Below, in pieces: positions 8,529 through 17,249 of a stretch of DNA of 38,699 nucleotides. Position 1 is the first letter of the stretch, and every line of letters begins with the position of its first letter. Source of the DNA: Bacteroidales bacterium (GTDB taxonomy: Bacteria > Bacteroidota > Bacteroidia > Bacteroidales > Muribaculaceae); assembly GCA_030536615.1 (NCBI GenBank), contig JAUNPQ010000015.1, positions 1 through 38,699 of the forward strand. Direction: 5' to 3'. A model generated the notes under the pieces. The model did not search any database and was not told where the DNA came from. It saw nothing but the letters and a program-made list of their open reading frames with translations. Both the position numbers and the translations under genes were made by a program.

Positions 8529-9575
8529 TTACATGAGGCGTTGCTGCCACAGCCAGGATGCCCGGAGGGTGTCATCCAGATCGCGTCCGGCTTTCCATCC
8601 CAGAACTTCATTGGCGAGTGAGGCATCAGCCCATACAGCAGGGGTGTCACCGGCACGGCGTGCAACAAAACGATAAGGCAGTTCAATGCCGTTCACTTTG
8701 CTGAATCGCTGCACAAGCTCAAGAACTGAAACGGGGCGTCCGGTGCCGATGTTATATATCTCATACTTACGGTCCATGCGTCCTTGTGTCATTCTGTCAA
8801 CCGCGGCCACGTGGGCTTTGGCAAGGTCAACAACATCAATATAATCGCGCAGGCATGTGCCGTCCGGAGTGTCATAATCGTTTCCGAATATGGACAGCTC
8901 CTTGCGTATTCCCGCAGCAGTCTGGGTGATATATGGGACAAGATTGTTGGGCACTCCTATTGGCAACTCACCTATGAGCGCGCTGGGATGCGCACCGATG
9001 GGATTGAAATAGCGCAGCGCTATACCGTACAGTCCCTCATAGGCCCGGCAGCAATCACGGAGGATATCTTCTGATATCTGTTTGGTGTTACCGTAAGGCG
9101 AGGTTGCCGGCTGCCGTGGTGTCTCTTCAGTGACGGGCAACGTCTCGGCCTCGCCATAGACGGTGGCTGATGATGAAAAGAGCACATTGGAACGCCCGTT
9201 TTCTTTCATGAGTTCCACAATATTCATGAATGACACCAGATTGTTGCGGTAATACTTCAACGGATCCGCAACGCTCTCGCCAACGGCCTTATGAGCGGCG
9301 AAATGAATCACGGAATCAAATTCATATGTCCGGAAAACATCGCGCATGAATTCAATATCGCATGTGTCACCCTCAACAAAATCAACTTTCCGTCCGGCGA
9401 TTTTTTCTATGCCTTCAATGACTGACTTGTCTGAGTTGCACAGATTGTCCACGATGACTGTCTCATAGCCTGCAGCCATGAGCTCGACTGCTGTATGTGA
9501 TCCAATAAAGCCGGTTCCTCCGGTGATGAGGACTGTTTTTGCTGCATCCATCTCTTTCTTTATCTCTTTTTTCAA
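8529..9575 (-). CDS. galE: UDP-glucose 4-epimerase
   Basis: A 348-residue extended short-chain dehydrogenase. The NAD-binding GGTGFIG is at 19-25, the catalytic serine region SSSATVYG spans 134-141, and the YXXXK pair is Y161/K165 (YGNTK). A GalE-typical end of the substrate domain (NIGTGRPVSVLELV) is present. It interconverts UDP-glucose and UDP-galactose in the cytosol, feeding galactose use and surface polysaccharide synthesis. The start could also be the internal ATG nine codons in (MDAAK), which would bring the Rossmann motif to the usual distance from the N-terminus. It follows fbp by 12 nt. Confidence 0.95.
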   Translation of the reverse strand: MKKEIKKEMDAAKTVLITGGTGFIGSHTAVELMAAGYETVIVDNLCNSDKSVIEGIEKIAGRKVDFVEGDTCDIEFMRDVFRTYEFDSVIHFAAHKAVGESVADPLKYYRNNLVSFMNIVELMKENGRSNVLFSSSATVYGEAETLPVTEETPRQPATSPYGNTKQISEDILRDCCRAYEGLYGIALRYFNPIGAHPSALIGELPIGVPNNLVPYITQTAAGIRKELSIFGNDYDTPDGTCLRDYIDVVDLAKAHVAAVDRMTQGRMDRKYEIYNIGTGRPVSVLELVQRFSKVNGIELPYRFVARRAGDTPAVWADASLANEVLGWKAGRDLDDTLRASWLWQQRLM

Positions 9576-9587
9576 TTTATCATAACA

Positions 9588-11591
9588 TCAGAAGCGTACC
9601 GCCCGTTCATGCAGGATGCCATGACGATAGGCATAGAGAAGCTGCATCAGCTCGTCAATCTGACTCTGGAGTTCCACACCTTTGTCTGTGTCACGCACAC
9701 GCATGCGGTGCGCGCTGAGTTCCACTATCTGGTTCGATGACACGATGTCTGTGCCGTTAAGGATGGCTTTTTCGGCGGATGTGAACGGCTCATGCTGCAC
9801 AAGTTCGAAACCTCGGCTGTGGAACACCAGCGTGTATCCGGCTATTCCTGTTGTGTCATGGTAGGCTTTTGCAAAGCCTCCGTCAATGACCATAAGTTTT
9901 CCATTGGCTTTTATGGGGTTCTCGCCTTTGGCCGCTTTTACGGGAACATGGCCGTTTATTATGTGGCGATGGGACCCTTTGACATTGAACTCGTCAAGGA
10001 GCATATCGCACACCGCCTCATCGTTGCGCAATGTGTAGTAGTTGCCTTTTTCTTCTTTGTGGGTCTCTTTGTCCTCGATAAAATAGCGCTCATATGTGGT
10101 CATTTTGGCCTTGTCGAAAAGCGGAGACTTAGCTCCTGACCACAGATACCAGAAATAGTCAACGGCATAGTCATGCTCGGCAGCATCGGCATCATCGCTG
10201 AAAGCAAGGCGCACCATTGAGCCGATATGGTTCAGCAGTTCGCGGCCGGCGGCTTTCGTGCCGTTTATATCCACTTCCATCAGAGAGCCGTCGGCATTCA
10301 TGGGTATCGAGGCATGGAAAAGGAGATTGCCGTTATAGACTCCGTACATTGAGCCGTGCGAGAGCATGGTGTGTATGTGGGCCTGCAGTTTGTCACTGAC
10401 AAGGAATGAGTGTCTGAGCTTGTCAACGAGTTCTTTCTCCTCAGCCGTAAGCCTGTATGGATCGGCGGGGTCTATTGTGGGGAAATGTGTGTCACGCAGA
10501 GGATATTCCTTGCCGTCAAGCATAATAGTTCCTTTGGCGTAATCCACACGGTCAAGGAGTTTGCGGTCTGACATAAGCCATTCGGGATGACGGTCATAGA
10601 GGGCGCCCTCAAGCTTGAACTGGATCACGGCGATGGCCTTGTGCATACGTGCAAGGAGCTGGAGTGTCTTGTCTGTATGCGCTGCATCGCCGGACTCGAC
10701 ACGCGGCATGAAATAGCGGCAGTCATCATCCTTGTAGGCCTCCATGGCAAAGGTTACAAGGGGCACAAGATTGATGCCGTAGCCCTCCTCAAGGGTGGTC
10801 ATGTTGGCATAGCGCAGTGACATGCGCAGCACGCAGGCTATGCAGGCGGCATTGCCGGCAGCGGCGCCCATCCATACAATGTCGTGGTTTCCCCACTGTA
10901 TGTCAAAGTTGGGATATTCCATGAGCATGTCGAGAATGAGATGTGCACCGGGGCCTCGGTCAAATATATCGCCGAGGATATGGAGCTGGTCTATGCTGAG
11001 CCGCTGTATGACGTTGCACATAGCCTCGATAAAATCCTCAGCCTGACCGGTAAGTATGATCGTCTCGATGATGCGATTGAAATATGCCTGCTTCTTTATG
11101 TCATCGGGTGTCTCATGAAGAAGTTCCTCGATGATATACGCATAGCTTCTGGGAAGCGCCTTGCGGACTTTTGAGCGTGTGTATTTGGATGACACCGAGC
11201 GAACAACCTTCACAAGCTGATTGAGGGTGATCTGATAGAAATTGGGCAGATTTGTCTCTGTCTGTTTTATCAGTTCAAGCTTGGGCCCGGGATAGTAGAT
11301 GAGGGAACAGAGTTCCTTTATCTCACTGTCACGCATGGTGGCGCCGAAGAGTTCTTTCACTTTTCTTTTTATATTACCCGAGGCGTTTTTGAGGATATGC
11401 CTGAATGCCTCGTACTCACCATGTACGTCCGCCACAAAATGTTCAGTGCCCTTAGGGAGGTTGAGGATGGCCTCGAGGTTGATTATTTCCGTGCTCGCCG
11501 CGGAGATATTGGGAAAGTTCTGTGACAGGAGTTCAAGGATACGCCTGTCAGCGTCCATAGTCATCCCTTTATATTTCTGTATATTTGCCAT
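9588..11591 (-). CDS. fbp: class III fructose-1,6-bisphosphatase
   Basis: This is the Firmicutes/Bacteroidota-type enzyme of about 660 residues, unrelated to the 330-residue class I type. Metallophosphoesterase-like signatures are visible: ADVHGEY (D55, H57 with this start), GDIFDRGPGAH, and GNHDIVWMG. It removes the 1-phosphate of fructose 1,6-bisphosphate in gluconeogenesis. The start needs care. The frame extends to a TTG at 11627, but a TAAATTTG -7 element covers 11625-11632, so that codon would lie inside the promoter. The first ATG is at 11609 (leader about 10 nt) and the next at 11591 (leader about 28 nt). I chose 11591, giving 667 aa; 11609 remains possible. Confidence 0.95.
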   Translation of the reverse strand: MANIQKYKGMTMDADRRILELLSQNFPNISAASTEIINLEAILNLPKGTEHFVADVHGEYEAFRHILKNASGNIKRKVKELFGATMRDSEIKELCSLIYYPGPKLELIKQTETNLPNFYQITLNQLVKVVRSVSSKYTRSKVRKALPRSYAYIIEELLHETPDDIKKQAYFNRIIETIILTGQAEDFIEAMCNVIQRLSIDQLHILGDIFDRGPGAHLILDMLMEYPNFDIQWGNHDIVWMGAAAGNAACIACVLRMSLRYANMTTLEEGYGINLVPLVTFAMEAYKDDDCRYFMPRVESGDAAHTDKTLQLLARMHKAIAVIQFKLEGALYDRHPEWLMSDRKLLDRVDYAKGTIMLDGKEYPLRDTHFPTIDPADPYRLTAEEKELVDKLRHSFLVSDKLQAHIHTMLSHGSMYGVYNGNLLFHASIPMNADGSLMEVDINGTKAAGRELLNHIGSMVRLAFSDDADAAEHDYAVDYFWYLWSGAKSPLFDKAKMTTYERYFIEDKETHKEEKGNYYTLRNDEAVCDMLLDEFNVKGSHRHIINGHVPVKAAKGENPIKANGKLMVIDGGFAKAYHDTTGIAGYTLVFHSRGFELVQHEPFTSAEKAILNGTDIVSSNQIVELSAHRMRVRDTDKGVELQSQIDELMQLLYAYRHGILHERAVRF

Positions 11592-11624
11592 GTCAGTGAT
11601 TTTTCGCATCACAATATTATTATG

Positions 11625-11632
11625 CAAATTTA
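11625..11632 (-). promoter_or_regulatory. fbp: -7 element (TAAATTTG) for fbp and its directon
   Basis: This is an exact TAnnTTTG match on the minus strand, 34-41 nt from the chosen fbp start. No good TTG is seen upstream at the usual spacing. It lies back to back with the -7 element of the divergent DUF4250 gene. Confidence 0.5.
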
Positions 11633-11653
11633 CGATTTTCCGCCGAAAATCAC

Positions 11654-11661
11654 TAACTTTG
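11654..11661 (+). promoter_or_regulatory. -7 element (TAACTTTG) for the DUF4250/uvrD unit
   Basis: This is an exact TAnnTTTG match. Transcription would begin near 11668, leaving a leader of about 18 nt before the start at 11686 and only about 6 nt before the ATG at 11674. This is one reason to prefer 11686. Confidence 0.5.
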
Positions 11662-11685
11662 TGCTATAAAAAGATGCAATCCCGA

Positions 11686-11877
11686 ATGGACAACGAGAAA
11701 CTTCCGGAGGACAGCGCCATACTGCTCAGCTATATAAACACAAAGTTGCGCGATGAATATGCGGATGGGGGTCTTGACGCCCTCTGCCGTGACATGGACA
11801 TAGACCGTGCGGCACTTGTTAAGAAACTTTCCGATGCCGGCTTTGAATATGACCCCGCCGGCAACCGGTTCTGGTAA
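11686..11877 (+). CDS. DUF4250 small protein
   Basis: A 63-residue protein that I recognise as the DUF4250 family from its layout: LPEDSAILLSYINTKLRDEY, then an acidic helix (LDALCRDMDID), then VKKLSDAGFEYDPAGNRF at the end. The function of the family is unknown to me. The predicted structure is a small all-helical unit resembling a helix-turn-helix, but no DNA contact can be claimed. I start at 11686 because the family begins just before the LPxD segment and because of the promoter position; an ATG at 11674 would add four residues. It is too short to score well by length alone, but the family match is clear. It leads the plus-strand unit, with uvrD 35 nt downstream. Confidence 0.85.
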   Translation: MDNEKLPEDSAILLSYINTKLRDEYADGGLDALCRDMDIDRAALVKKLSDAGFEYDPAGNRFW

Positions 11878-11912
11878 ACAGGTCCGGCAGCGCACATCAC
11901 ATCACCACGATC

Positions 11913-14231
11913 ATGTGTTTTTATCTTGAACAGCTCAATGACCCGCAGAGGGAGGCCGCAAAGTACCTTGACGGCCCGGAACTTGTGATAGCCGGTGCCG
12001 GGTCAGGGAAAACGCGTGTGCTCACCTACAAGATTGTGCATCTTCTGGCCAAAGGTTATGAGCCTTGGCGTATAATGGCCCTGACATTCACCAACAAGGC
12101 CGCCGCCGAGATGCGTGAACGCATCACCGCATTGTCAGGCGAGGCAACGGCACGCCGCCTCTGGATGGGCACCTTCCATTCAATCTTTGCACGCATATTG
12201 CGTCTGAACGCAGAGAGAATTGGTTTCAAATCAAACTATACCATCTATGACAGCGCCGACTCCAAGAGTCTGATAAAGACCATTATCCGTGACATGAATC
12301 TGGACGAGAAAGTCTACAAGGCATCGACAGTGGCGGCTGTAATCTCAAATGCCAAGAACGCGCTCATATCACCGGAAATGTACAACCGGGACATTGACAT
12401 GCAGCGCACTGACCAGGCTTCGCACCGGTCACGCATGGGGGACATCTACACGGCCTACTGCAACAGGTGTCGTGTGGCGGGCGCAATGGACTTCGACGAT
12501 CTTCTCTATCACACAAACATTCTGCTCAGAGACAATCCGGACATAAGACACCATTATCAGGAGTATTTCCAATATATATTGGTTGACGAGTATCAGGACA
12601 CGAACTTTGCCCAGCATGCCATCGTGACACAATTGTGCGGGGAGGAACAGCATCTGTGCGTTGTAGGCGATGATGCCCAGAGCATCTACTCGTTCCGCGG
12701 CGCGAACATCCGCAACATCCTGAATCTTAAACAATACTTTCCTGAACTGCGGATGTTCAAGCTTGAGCAGAACTATCGTAGCACAGAGAACATCATCAAC
12801 GCCGCCGGCACACTTATAGCCAAGAACACCGAGCAGATTCCCAAGAACGTTTTCTCGAAAAACGGAGCCGGCCAACGGGTGGAAGTGGTTAAAAGCTACA
12901 GCGACTATGAAGAGAGTTTTCTGGTTGCCAACCGCATAACAGCACTGAAACGCTCCGGATCAGCCGGATACAATGATTTCGCCATACTGTACCGCACCAA
13001 CGCCCAGAGCCGTCTGCTTGAGGAATCACTGCGCAAGCGCAACATACCGTACCGTATCTATGGAGGCCTGTCATTCTACAGCCGCAAGGAAGTAAAGGAT
13101 GCCATAGCCTATTTCAGGCTTGCCATAAATCCCGATGATGACGAGGCACTGAAAAGAGTGATAAACGTGCCGGCACGCGGCATCGGCGAGACAACACTGA
13201 AGAAAATTGTGTCAGCGGCAATGGAATCGCGCGTGAGTATCTGGACAGTGCTGCAGAGTCCCGCTCTGTTCAATGTGAACATAAACTCAGGGACATCACG
13301 CAAGCTGCAGGGCTTTGCCGATCTGATCCGGCCCTTGTGCGTGATGGTGTCTGAGGGTGCGGCTGCCGACAAAGTTGCACGCGCCACATTCGCGGCAACC
13401 GGCCTGCTTGGGCAATACCGATCCGACCGGACTCCTGAAAACATAGCAAAGGCCGAGAATCTCGAGGAGATTCTCAACGAGACATCCCAGTTTGTGGCCG
13501 AACGGCATGAACAAGGACTGGATGACCAGACAAGCATGGTTGACTTCATGGCCGAACTCTCGCTGAAAACGGACTCGGAAATTCCTGACGAGGACGGCAC
13601 CGATGAAAAAGTCACGCTCATGACCATACATGCCGCCAAAGGCCTTGAATATGAGAACATATTTGTTGTTGGCGTTGAGGAAGATCTGCTGCCGTCAGCG
13701 ATGAGCCAGAACACAGCCGCTGAAATAGAGGAAGAAAGACGGTTGCTGTATGTTGCCATAACACGTGCCAAACGCTTCTGCATGCTCAGCTATGCATCAT
13801 CGCGCTACCGCAACGGAATGACAGTGACAACACGGCCATCACGTTTTCTGGCTGACATGAATCCTGAATATCTTGATTTTGTATCAGGCGCGGACATAAC
13901 CGGTCCGCGAGCCTCAGCATGGCAAGTCCGCGGTGGCACCGGAACATTCCCGGCAACAACGGCTCCACGCCCGGCACAGCATTATCAGGAAACGTTCAGG
14001 CCATCCGCCGGAGAAAAACATGTGCAGACGCCGGATGCCTCTGAGATAACGACACATACGGCCTCTGAGATAACATCAGGAATGACGATAATACATCCGC
14101 ATTTCGGCCACGGTGTCATCACTGCCACTGATTTCAGCAATCCGAGCGGCGAACGCATAACCGTGAATTTCGGACAGGGTGATCTCAAGACCCTGCTGCT
14201 TAAATTCGCCAGGTTCAAAATAGAAAAATAA
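11913..14231 (+). CDS. uvrD: UvrD/PcrA-type superfamily 1 DNA helicase
   Basis: A 772-residue SF1A helicase. The Q-motif (LNDPQREA) is at 8-15, Walker A (AGAGSGKT) at 27-34, Walker B/motif II VDEYQD around 224-229, and motif III DDAQSIYSFRGA follows. Motif IV to VI landmarks are also present (QNYRS, YRTNAQSR, HAAKGLEY, RRLLYVAITRAK). The last 45 residues (HPHFGHGVI..VNFGQGDLKTLLLKFA) resemble the C-terminal RNA-polymerase-binding tudor-like module of PcrA. It unwinds DNA 3'-5' in nucleotide excision and mismatch repair and dislodges RecA or RNA polymerase. A 3' end separated by 53 nt from nspC suggests continued cotranscription. Confidence 0.96.
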   Translation: MCFYLEQLNDPQREAAKYLDGPELVIAGAGSGKTRVLTYKIVHLLAKGYEPWRIMALTFTNKAAAEMRERITALSGEATARRLWMGTFHSIFARILRLNAERIGFKSNYTIYDSADSKSLIKTIIRDMNLDEKVYKASTVAAVISNAKNALISPEMYNRDIDMQRTDQASHRSRMGDIYTAYCNRCRVAGAMDFDDLLYHTNILLRDNPDIRHHYQEYFQYILVDEYQDTNFAQHAIVTQLCGEEQHLCVVGDDAQSIYSFRGANIRNILNLKQYFPELRMFKLEQNYRSTENIINAAGTLIAKNTEQIPKNVFSKNGAGQRVEVVKSYSDYEESFLVANRITALKRSGSAGYNDFAILYRTNAQSRLLEESLRKRNIPYRIYGGLSFYSRKEVKDAIAYFRLAINPDDDEALKRVINVPARGIGETTLKKIVSAAMESRVSIWTVLQSPALFNVNINSGTSRKLQGFADLIRPLCVMVSEGAAADKVARATFAATGLLGQYRSDRTPENIAKAENLEEILNETSQFVAERHEQGLDDQTSMVDFMAELSLKTDSEIPDEDGTDEKVTLMTIHAAKGLEYENIFVVGVEEDLLPSAMSQNTAAEIEEERRLLYVAITRAKRFCMLSYASSRYRNGMTVTTRPSRFLADMNPEYLDFVSGADITGPRASAWQVRGGTGTFPATTAPRPAQHYQETFRPSAGEKHVQTPDASEITTHTASEITSGMTIIHPHFGHGVITATDFSNPSGERITVNFGQGDLKTLLLKFARFKIEK

Positions 14232-14284
14232 ACAAGTCCACCCCTGTTTCTGTCAAATATCCAAACGATAAAAAACTGTCAGAT

Positions 14285-15439
14285 ATGAAAATACATGAGC
14301 TTCCCACCCCGTTCTATATTGTATATGAAGACAAACTGCGCCATAATCTCTCTGTCATTGACAGCGTCAGCAGACAGGCCGGAGTTAAAATAATCATGGC
14401 ATTCAAGGCCAATGCATTATGGAAGACATTTGATATTTTCAAGGAATACAATGTGGCATGCACCGCAAGCTCGCTCAACGAGCTCAGGCTGGGGCGTGAA
14501 TTTCTGACCGATGAGATATACAGCTATTGTCCGGCCTATACAGACAACACAATCGATGAATATCTTGCCGGCAGCACACACATCACATTCAACTCCACGG
14601 CTCAATGGCGGAAATTTGCAGACCGCGTGAAAAAATACAATGCCACATCCGGTAGACATGTGTCACCGGGATTGCGCGTCAATCCGCGGTGCTCGGTCAT
14701 CGCCACTGACCTGTACAATCCGGCGCTGCCCGGCAGCAGGTTCGGCGCAGAGGCCCATGAACTGGCCGAAGGTGTCCCTGAGGGAATTGAAGGGCTGCAT
14801 TTTCATGCGCTCTGTGAGTCGACAAGTCATGATCTTGCGAAGGTTCTCAATGCTTTTGAATCACAGTTCGCACATCTTCTGCCTCAGGTAAAATGGGTAA
14901 ATATGGGCGGCGGACATATAATGACACGTAAGGATTATGATACGGACCATCTTGTGACAGTTCTCCGTGATTTCAGGAAGCGTTATCCCTGGCTGGAAAT
15001 AATCCTTGAACCGGGGAGCGCGTTTACATGGCGCACCGGCGATCTTATAACTTCGGTAGTTGACATTGTCAGCAACGACGGGATCAGCACGGCCATCGTT
15101 GACGTCTCATTCGCCTGCCATATGCCTGACACTCTCGAGATGCCGTACAAACCTGCCATCACAGAGGCTTTAGGTGACACACCCGTAAACGGGAAACCCA
15201 CTTACCGGCTTGGAGGCAACTCATGCCTGAGCGGCGATTATATGGGTGACTGGAGTTTCAACGAACCTCTGCGCGAAGGTCAGCGGCTTACCCTTGAGGA
15301 CATGAACCACTACACCACCGTCAAAACCAACATGTTCAACGGCATACAACATCCTGACATTGTGTTCTGTGATACCGACGGTGACTGCACTTATCTGCGC
15401 AGGTTCACATACGATGATTACAAAAGCCGCATGAGCTGA
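14285..15439 (+). CDS. nspC: carboxynorspermidine/carboxyspermidine decarboxylase
   Basis: A 384-residue PLP enzyme of the alanine racemase-fold decarboxylase family. The PLP lysine is K41 in IIMAFKANALW, which is characteristic of NspC. Further landmarks are HFHALCES, the phosphate-binding EPGSAF, and the catalytic cysteine region GGNSCLSGDYMGDW, which comes from the partner subunit in the dimer. It makes spermidine (or norspermidine) by decarboxylating the carboxy-polyamine in the alternative pathway used by gut Bacteroidota. The partner dehydrogenase that makes carboxyspermidine is not in the window. The stop overlaps the start of the glycosyltransferase gene by one base (TGATG). Confidence 0.94.
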   Translation: MKIHELPTPFYIVYEDKLRHNLSVIDSVSRQAGVKIIMAFKANALWKTFDIFKEYNVACTASSLNELRLGREFLTDEIYSYCPAYTDNTIDEYLAGSTHITFNSTAQWRKFADRVKKYNATSGRHVSPGLRVNPRCSVIATDLYNPALPGSRFGAEAHELAEGVPEGIEGLHFHALCESTSHDLAKVLNAFESQFAHLLPQVKWVNMGGGHIMTRKDYDTDHLVTVLRDFRKRYPWLEIILEPGSAFTWRTGDLITSVVDIVSNDGISTAIVDVSFACHMPDTLEMPYKPAITEALGDTPVNGKPTYRLGGNSCLSGDYMGDWSFNEPLREGQRLTLEDMNHYTTVKTNMFNGIQHPDIVFCDTDGDCTYLRRFTYDDYKSRMS

Positions 15440-16437
15440 TGAAATTCTCCATAATCATACCCGTATACAACCGGCGCGACGAAGTCCGCGACCTGCTTGA
15501 CAGTCTGAGGCATCAGACCGTCAGGAATTTCGAGGTCATTATAGTTGAGGACGGCTCCACCGATCCATGCCAAGACATCTGCGAGAATGCCGCCGCAAAC
15601 GGTCTGGATGTGACCTATTATTTCAAAGAGAATGAAGGCCGCTCAATAGCGCGAAACTATGGCATGGAACGAGCCGGAGGACAATATTTCATTTTCTTTG
15701 ACAGCGACTGTGTGATTCCGCCCTCATACTTCGAGACGCTTGAAAAAGAACTAAACAGCAATCCGATTGACTGCTTCGGAGGTCCTGACGCAGCCCATGA
15801 ATCATTCACAACGACGCAGAAAGCCATCAACTACACCATGACCTCATTCCTGACCACCGGAGGCATCCGCGGAGGCAAGATCAGTCTGGAAAAATTCACG
15901 CCCAGAACTTTCAACATGGGTTTCCGCCGGGAGGTTTTTGACAGCGTAGGCGGATTCAGGGAGATGTTCAGCGAGGACATTGACATGAGCACACGCATAC
16001 GCAACGCCGGATTCAGCATCGGACTGATAACAGCCACACCCGTCTGGCACAAACGGCGCATCAGCTGGAAGAAATTCTGGCGGCAGGTGCACGTGTTCGG
16101 CATGTCACGCATAACGTTGAAACTCCTTTATCCCGGCACACTGAAAGCCGTGCACTGGCTTCCGGCAATAGCGGTCATCATGTTTGTCTTACTGCTTGCT
16201 ATGGGCATCTTTGTTTCGCCATGGTGGCTGCTGCCGTTAGGCATATATGCCGCCGCGCTTGTCATCTGCGCGGCCATCGCAACACGTTCCGCCTGCATTG
16301 CCTTCAAAGCCGTGCCGGCCGCAGCAATACAGTTATTCGGGTACGGCACAGGCTTCCTCTCGGCCTATTTCCTGAAAATCATAATGGGCCGCGGACGCGA
16401 TGAAGCCCGCGAGATAGAACTCAGACGCGGAAAATAA
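15439..16437 (+). CDS. membrane-associated family 2 glycosyltransferase
   Basis: A 332-residue protein. The GT-A domain starts at once (FSIIIPVYNRRDEVRDLL), carries VEDGSTD near residue 36, and has FDSDC in place of the usual DXD near residue 90. An EDIDMSTR acceptor-site motif occurs near 174, and an R/K-rich segment (HKRRISWKKFWRQ) near 196. Two or three hydrophobic helices follow from about residue 235, so the enzyme sits at the cytosolic face of the inner membrane. It transfers a sugar from a nucleotide donor, probably to a lipid-linked or surface glycan; the acceptor cannot be deduced. It is translationally coupled to nspC (1-nt overlap) and followed 13 nt later by radC. Confidence 0.88.
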   Translation: MKFSIIIPVYNRRDEVRDLLDSLRHQTVRNFEVIIVEDGSTDPCQDICENAAANGLDVTYYFKENEGRSIARNYGMERAGGQYFIFFDSDCVIPPSYFETLEKELNSNPIDCFGGPDAAHESFTTTQKAINYTMTSFLTTGGIRGGKISLEKFTPRTFNMGFRREVFDSVGGFREMFSEDIDMSTRIRNAGFSIGLITATPVWHKRRISWKKFWRQVHVFGMSRITLKLLYPGTLKAVHWLPAIAVIMFVLLLAMGIFVSPWWLLPLGIYAAALVICAAIATRSACIAFKAVPAAAIQLFGYGTGFLSAYFLKIIMGRGRDEAREIELRRGK

Positions 16438-16450
16438 CCATACAGTCACC

Positions 16451-17155
16451 ATGCCATACCGACTCACCAAAACCTCATTCACAACTCTTGCCGATGACCA
16501 GATGCCGCGTGAAAAAGCTCTGGCCGGAGGCATCAGATCGCTGACAGACATCGAACTGATGGCCATCCTTTTCGGGACAGGACTGAAAGGCGTATCCGTC
16601 CTTGAAATGTCACAAGGCATACTTGATGACAATGACGGGCATCTCTCGCTCATAGCGGACATGAAGCCTGACGAGTTCAGCAAACGCTATAAAGGCATAG
16701 GCCCCGCAAAAGCACTGACACTCCTGGCGGGGATAGAACTTGGCCTGAGAGCGGCACATGATGCCGCCAACATGCCAAAGGCACAGATAACATCATCAAA
16801 AATCGCCTATGACCTCATGAGACCTCAACTTGAGAGACTTGACCATGAAGAATTCTGGGTGCTTCTGCTGAACAACGCTGCGACCGTGATCTCCAAAGAA
16901 TTCATAGCCTCCGGAGGACAGACATCCACCGTTGTGGACATCAGGATTCTGATGCGCCGCGCTCTTGACAACAAAGCCACACGGATGATATTGTTCCACA
17001 ACCATCCGTCAGGCAACCTGCGTCCAAGCATGCAGGATGATTCGCTGACCAAGAAAATAAAAGAAGCGGCAGCCCTGTTTGACATAAAACTTGATGACCA
17101 TATAATCATTTCTCCCGCCTCCTACTATTCATATAATGACATGGGACGCATCTGA
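16451..17155 (+). CDS. radC: RadC family JAMM-domain protein
   Basis: A 234-residue protein. A helix-hairpin-helix-like part (KRYKGIGPAKALTLLAGIELG) around residues 77-97 precedes the JAB/MPN domain. The metal-binding JAMM signature is complete: H183, H185, S187 and D196 in HNHPSGNLRPSMQDD. Despite its name, the family has no proven role in radiation repair and its biochemical function is unsettled; a metal-dependent hydrolase fold is what the sequence shows. The length matches chromosomal RadC. It closes the uvrD-nspC-GT unit; the next gene has its own promoter. Confidence 0.95.
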   Translation: MPYRLTKTSFTTLADDQMPREKALAGGIRSLTDIELMAILFGTGLKGVSVLEMSQGILDDNDGHLSLIADMKPDEFSKRYKGIGPAKALTLLAGIELGLRAAHDAANMPKAQITSSKIAYDLMRPQLERLDHEEFWVLLLNNAATVISKEFIASGGQTSTVVDIRILMRRALDNKATRMILFHNHPSGNLRPSMQDDSLTKKIKEAAALFDIKLDDHIIISPASYYSYNDMGRI

Positions 17156-17187
17156 TTTCCCTGTTTTCTATTTTTTCACTACATTTG
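17156..17187 (+). promoter_or_regulatory. promoter for the DUF4421 gene
   Basis: A TTTC at 17156-17159 and an exact -7 match, TACATTTG, at 17180-17187 are separated by about 20 nt. A start near 17194 gives a leader of roughly 56 nt that contains a 5-bp hairpin (CACCC/GGGTG, 17200-17214). Confidence 0.55.
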
Positions 17188-17249
17188 CAGAGATTTTTGC
17201 ACCCGTTATGGGTGTCAACACAATATAACAACGTCTAAACAATACAGGA

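Noticed and set aside
8498..8686. N-terminal extension of the MlaE-like gene into galE
   Set aside because: It would overlap galE by about 160 nt, and the extension shows no membrane or family signature; the ATG at 8497 fits the family length.
13109..13783. A 224-residue open frame antisense to uvrD
   Set aside because: It is a shadow of the uvrD coding frame, with low-complexity Ser/Arg-rich translation and no promoter; uvrD has all helicase motifs.
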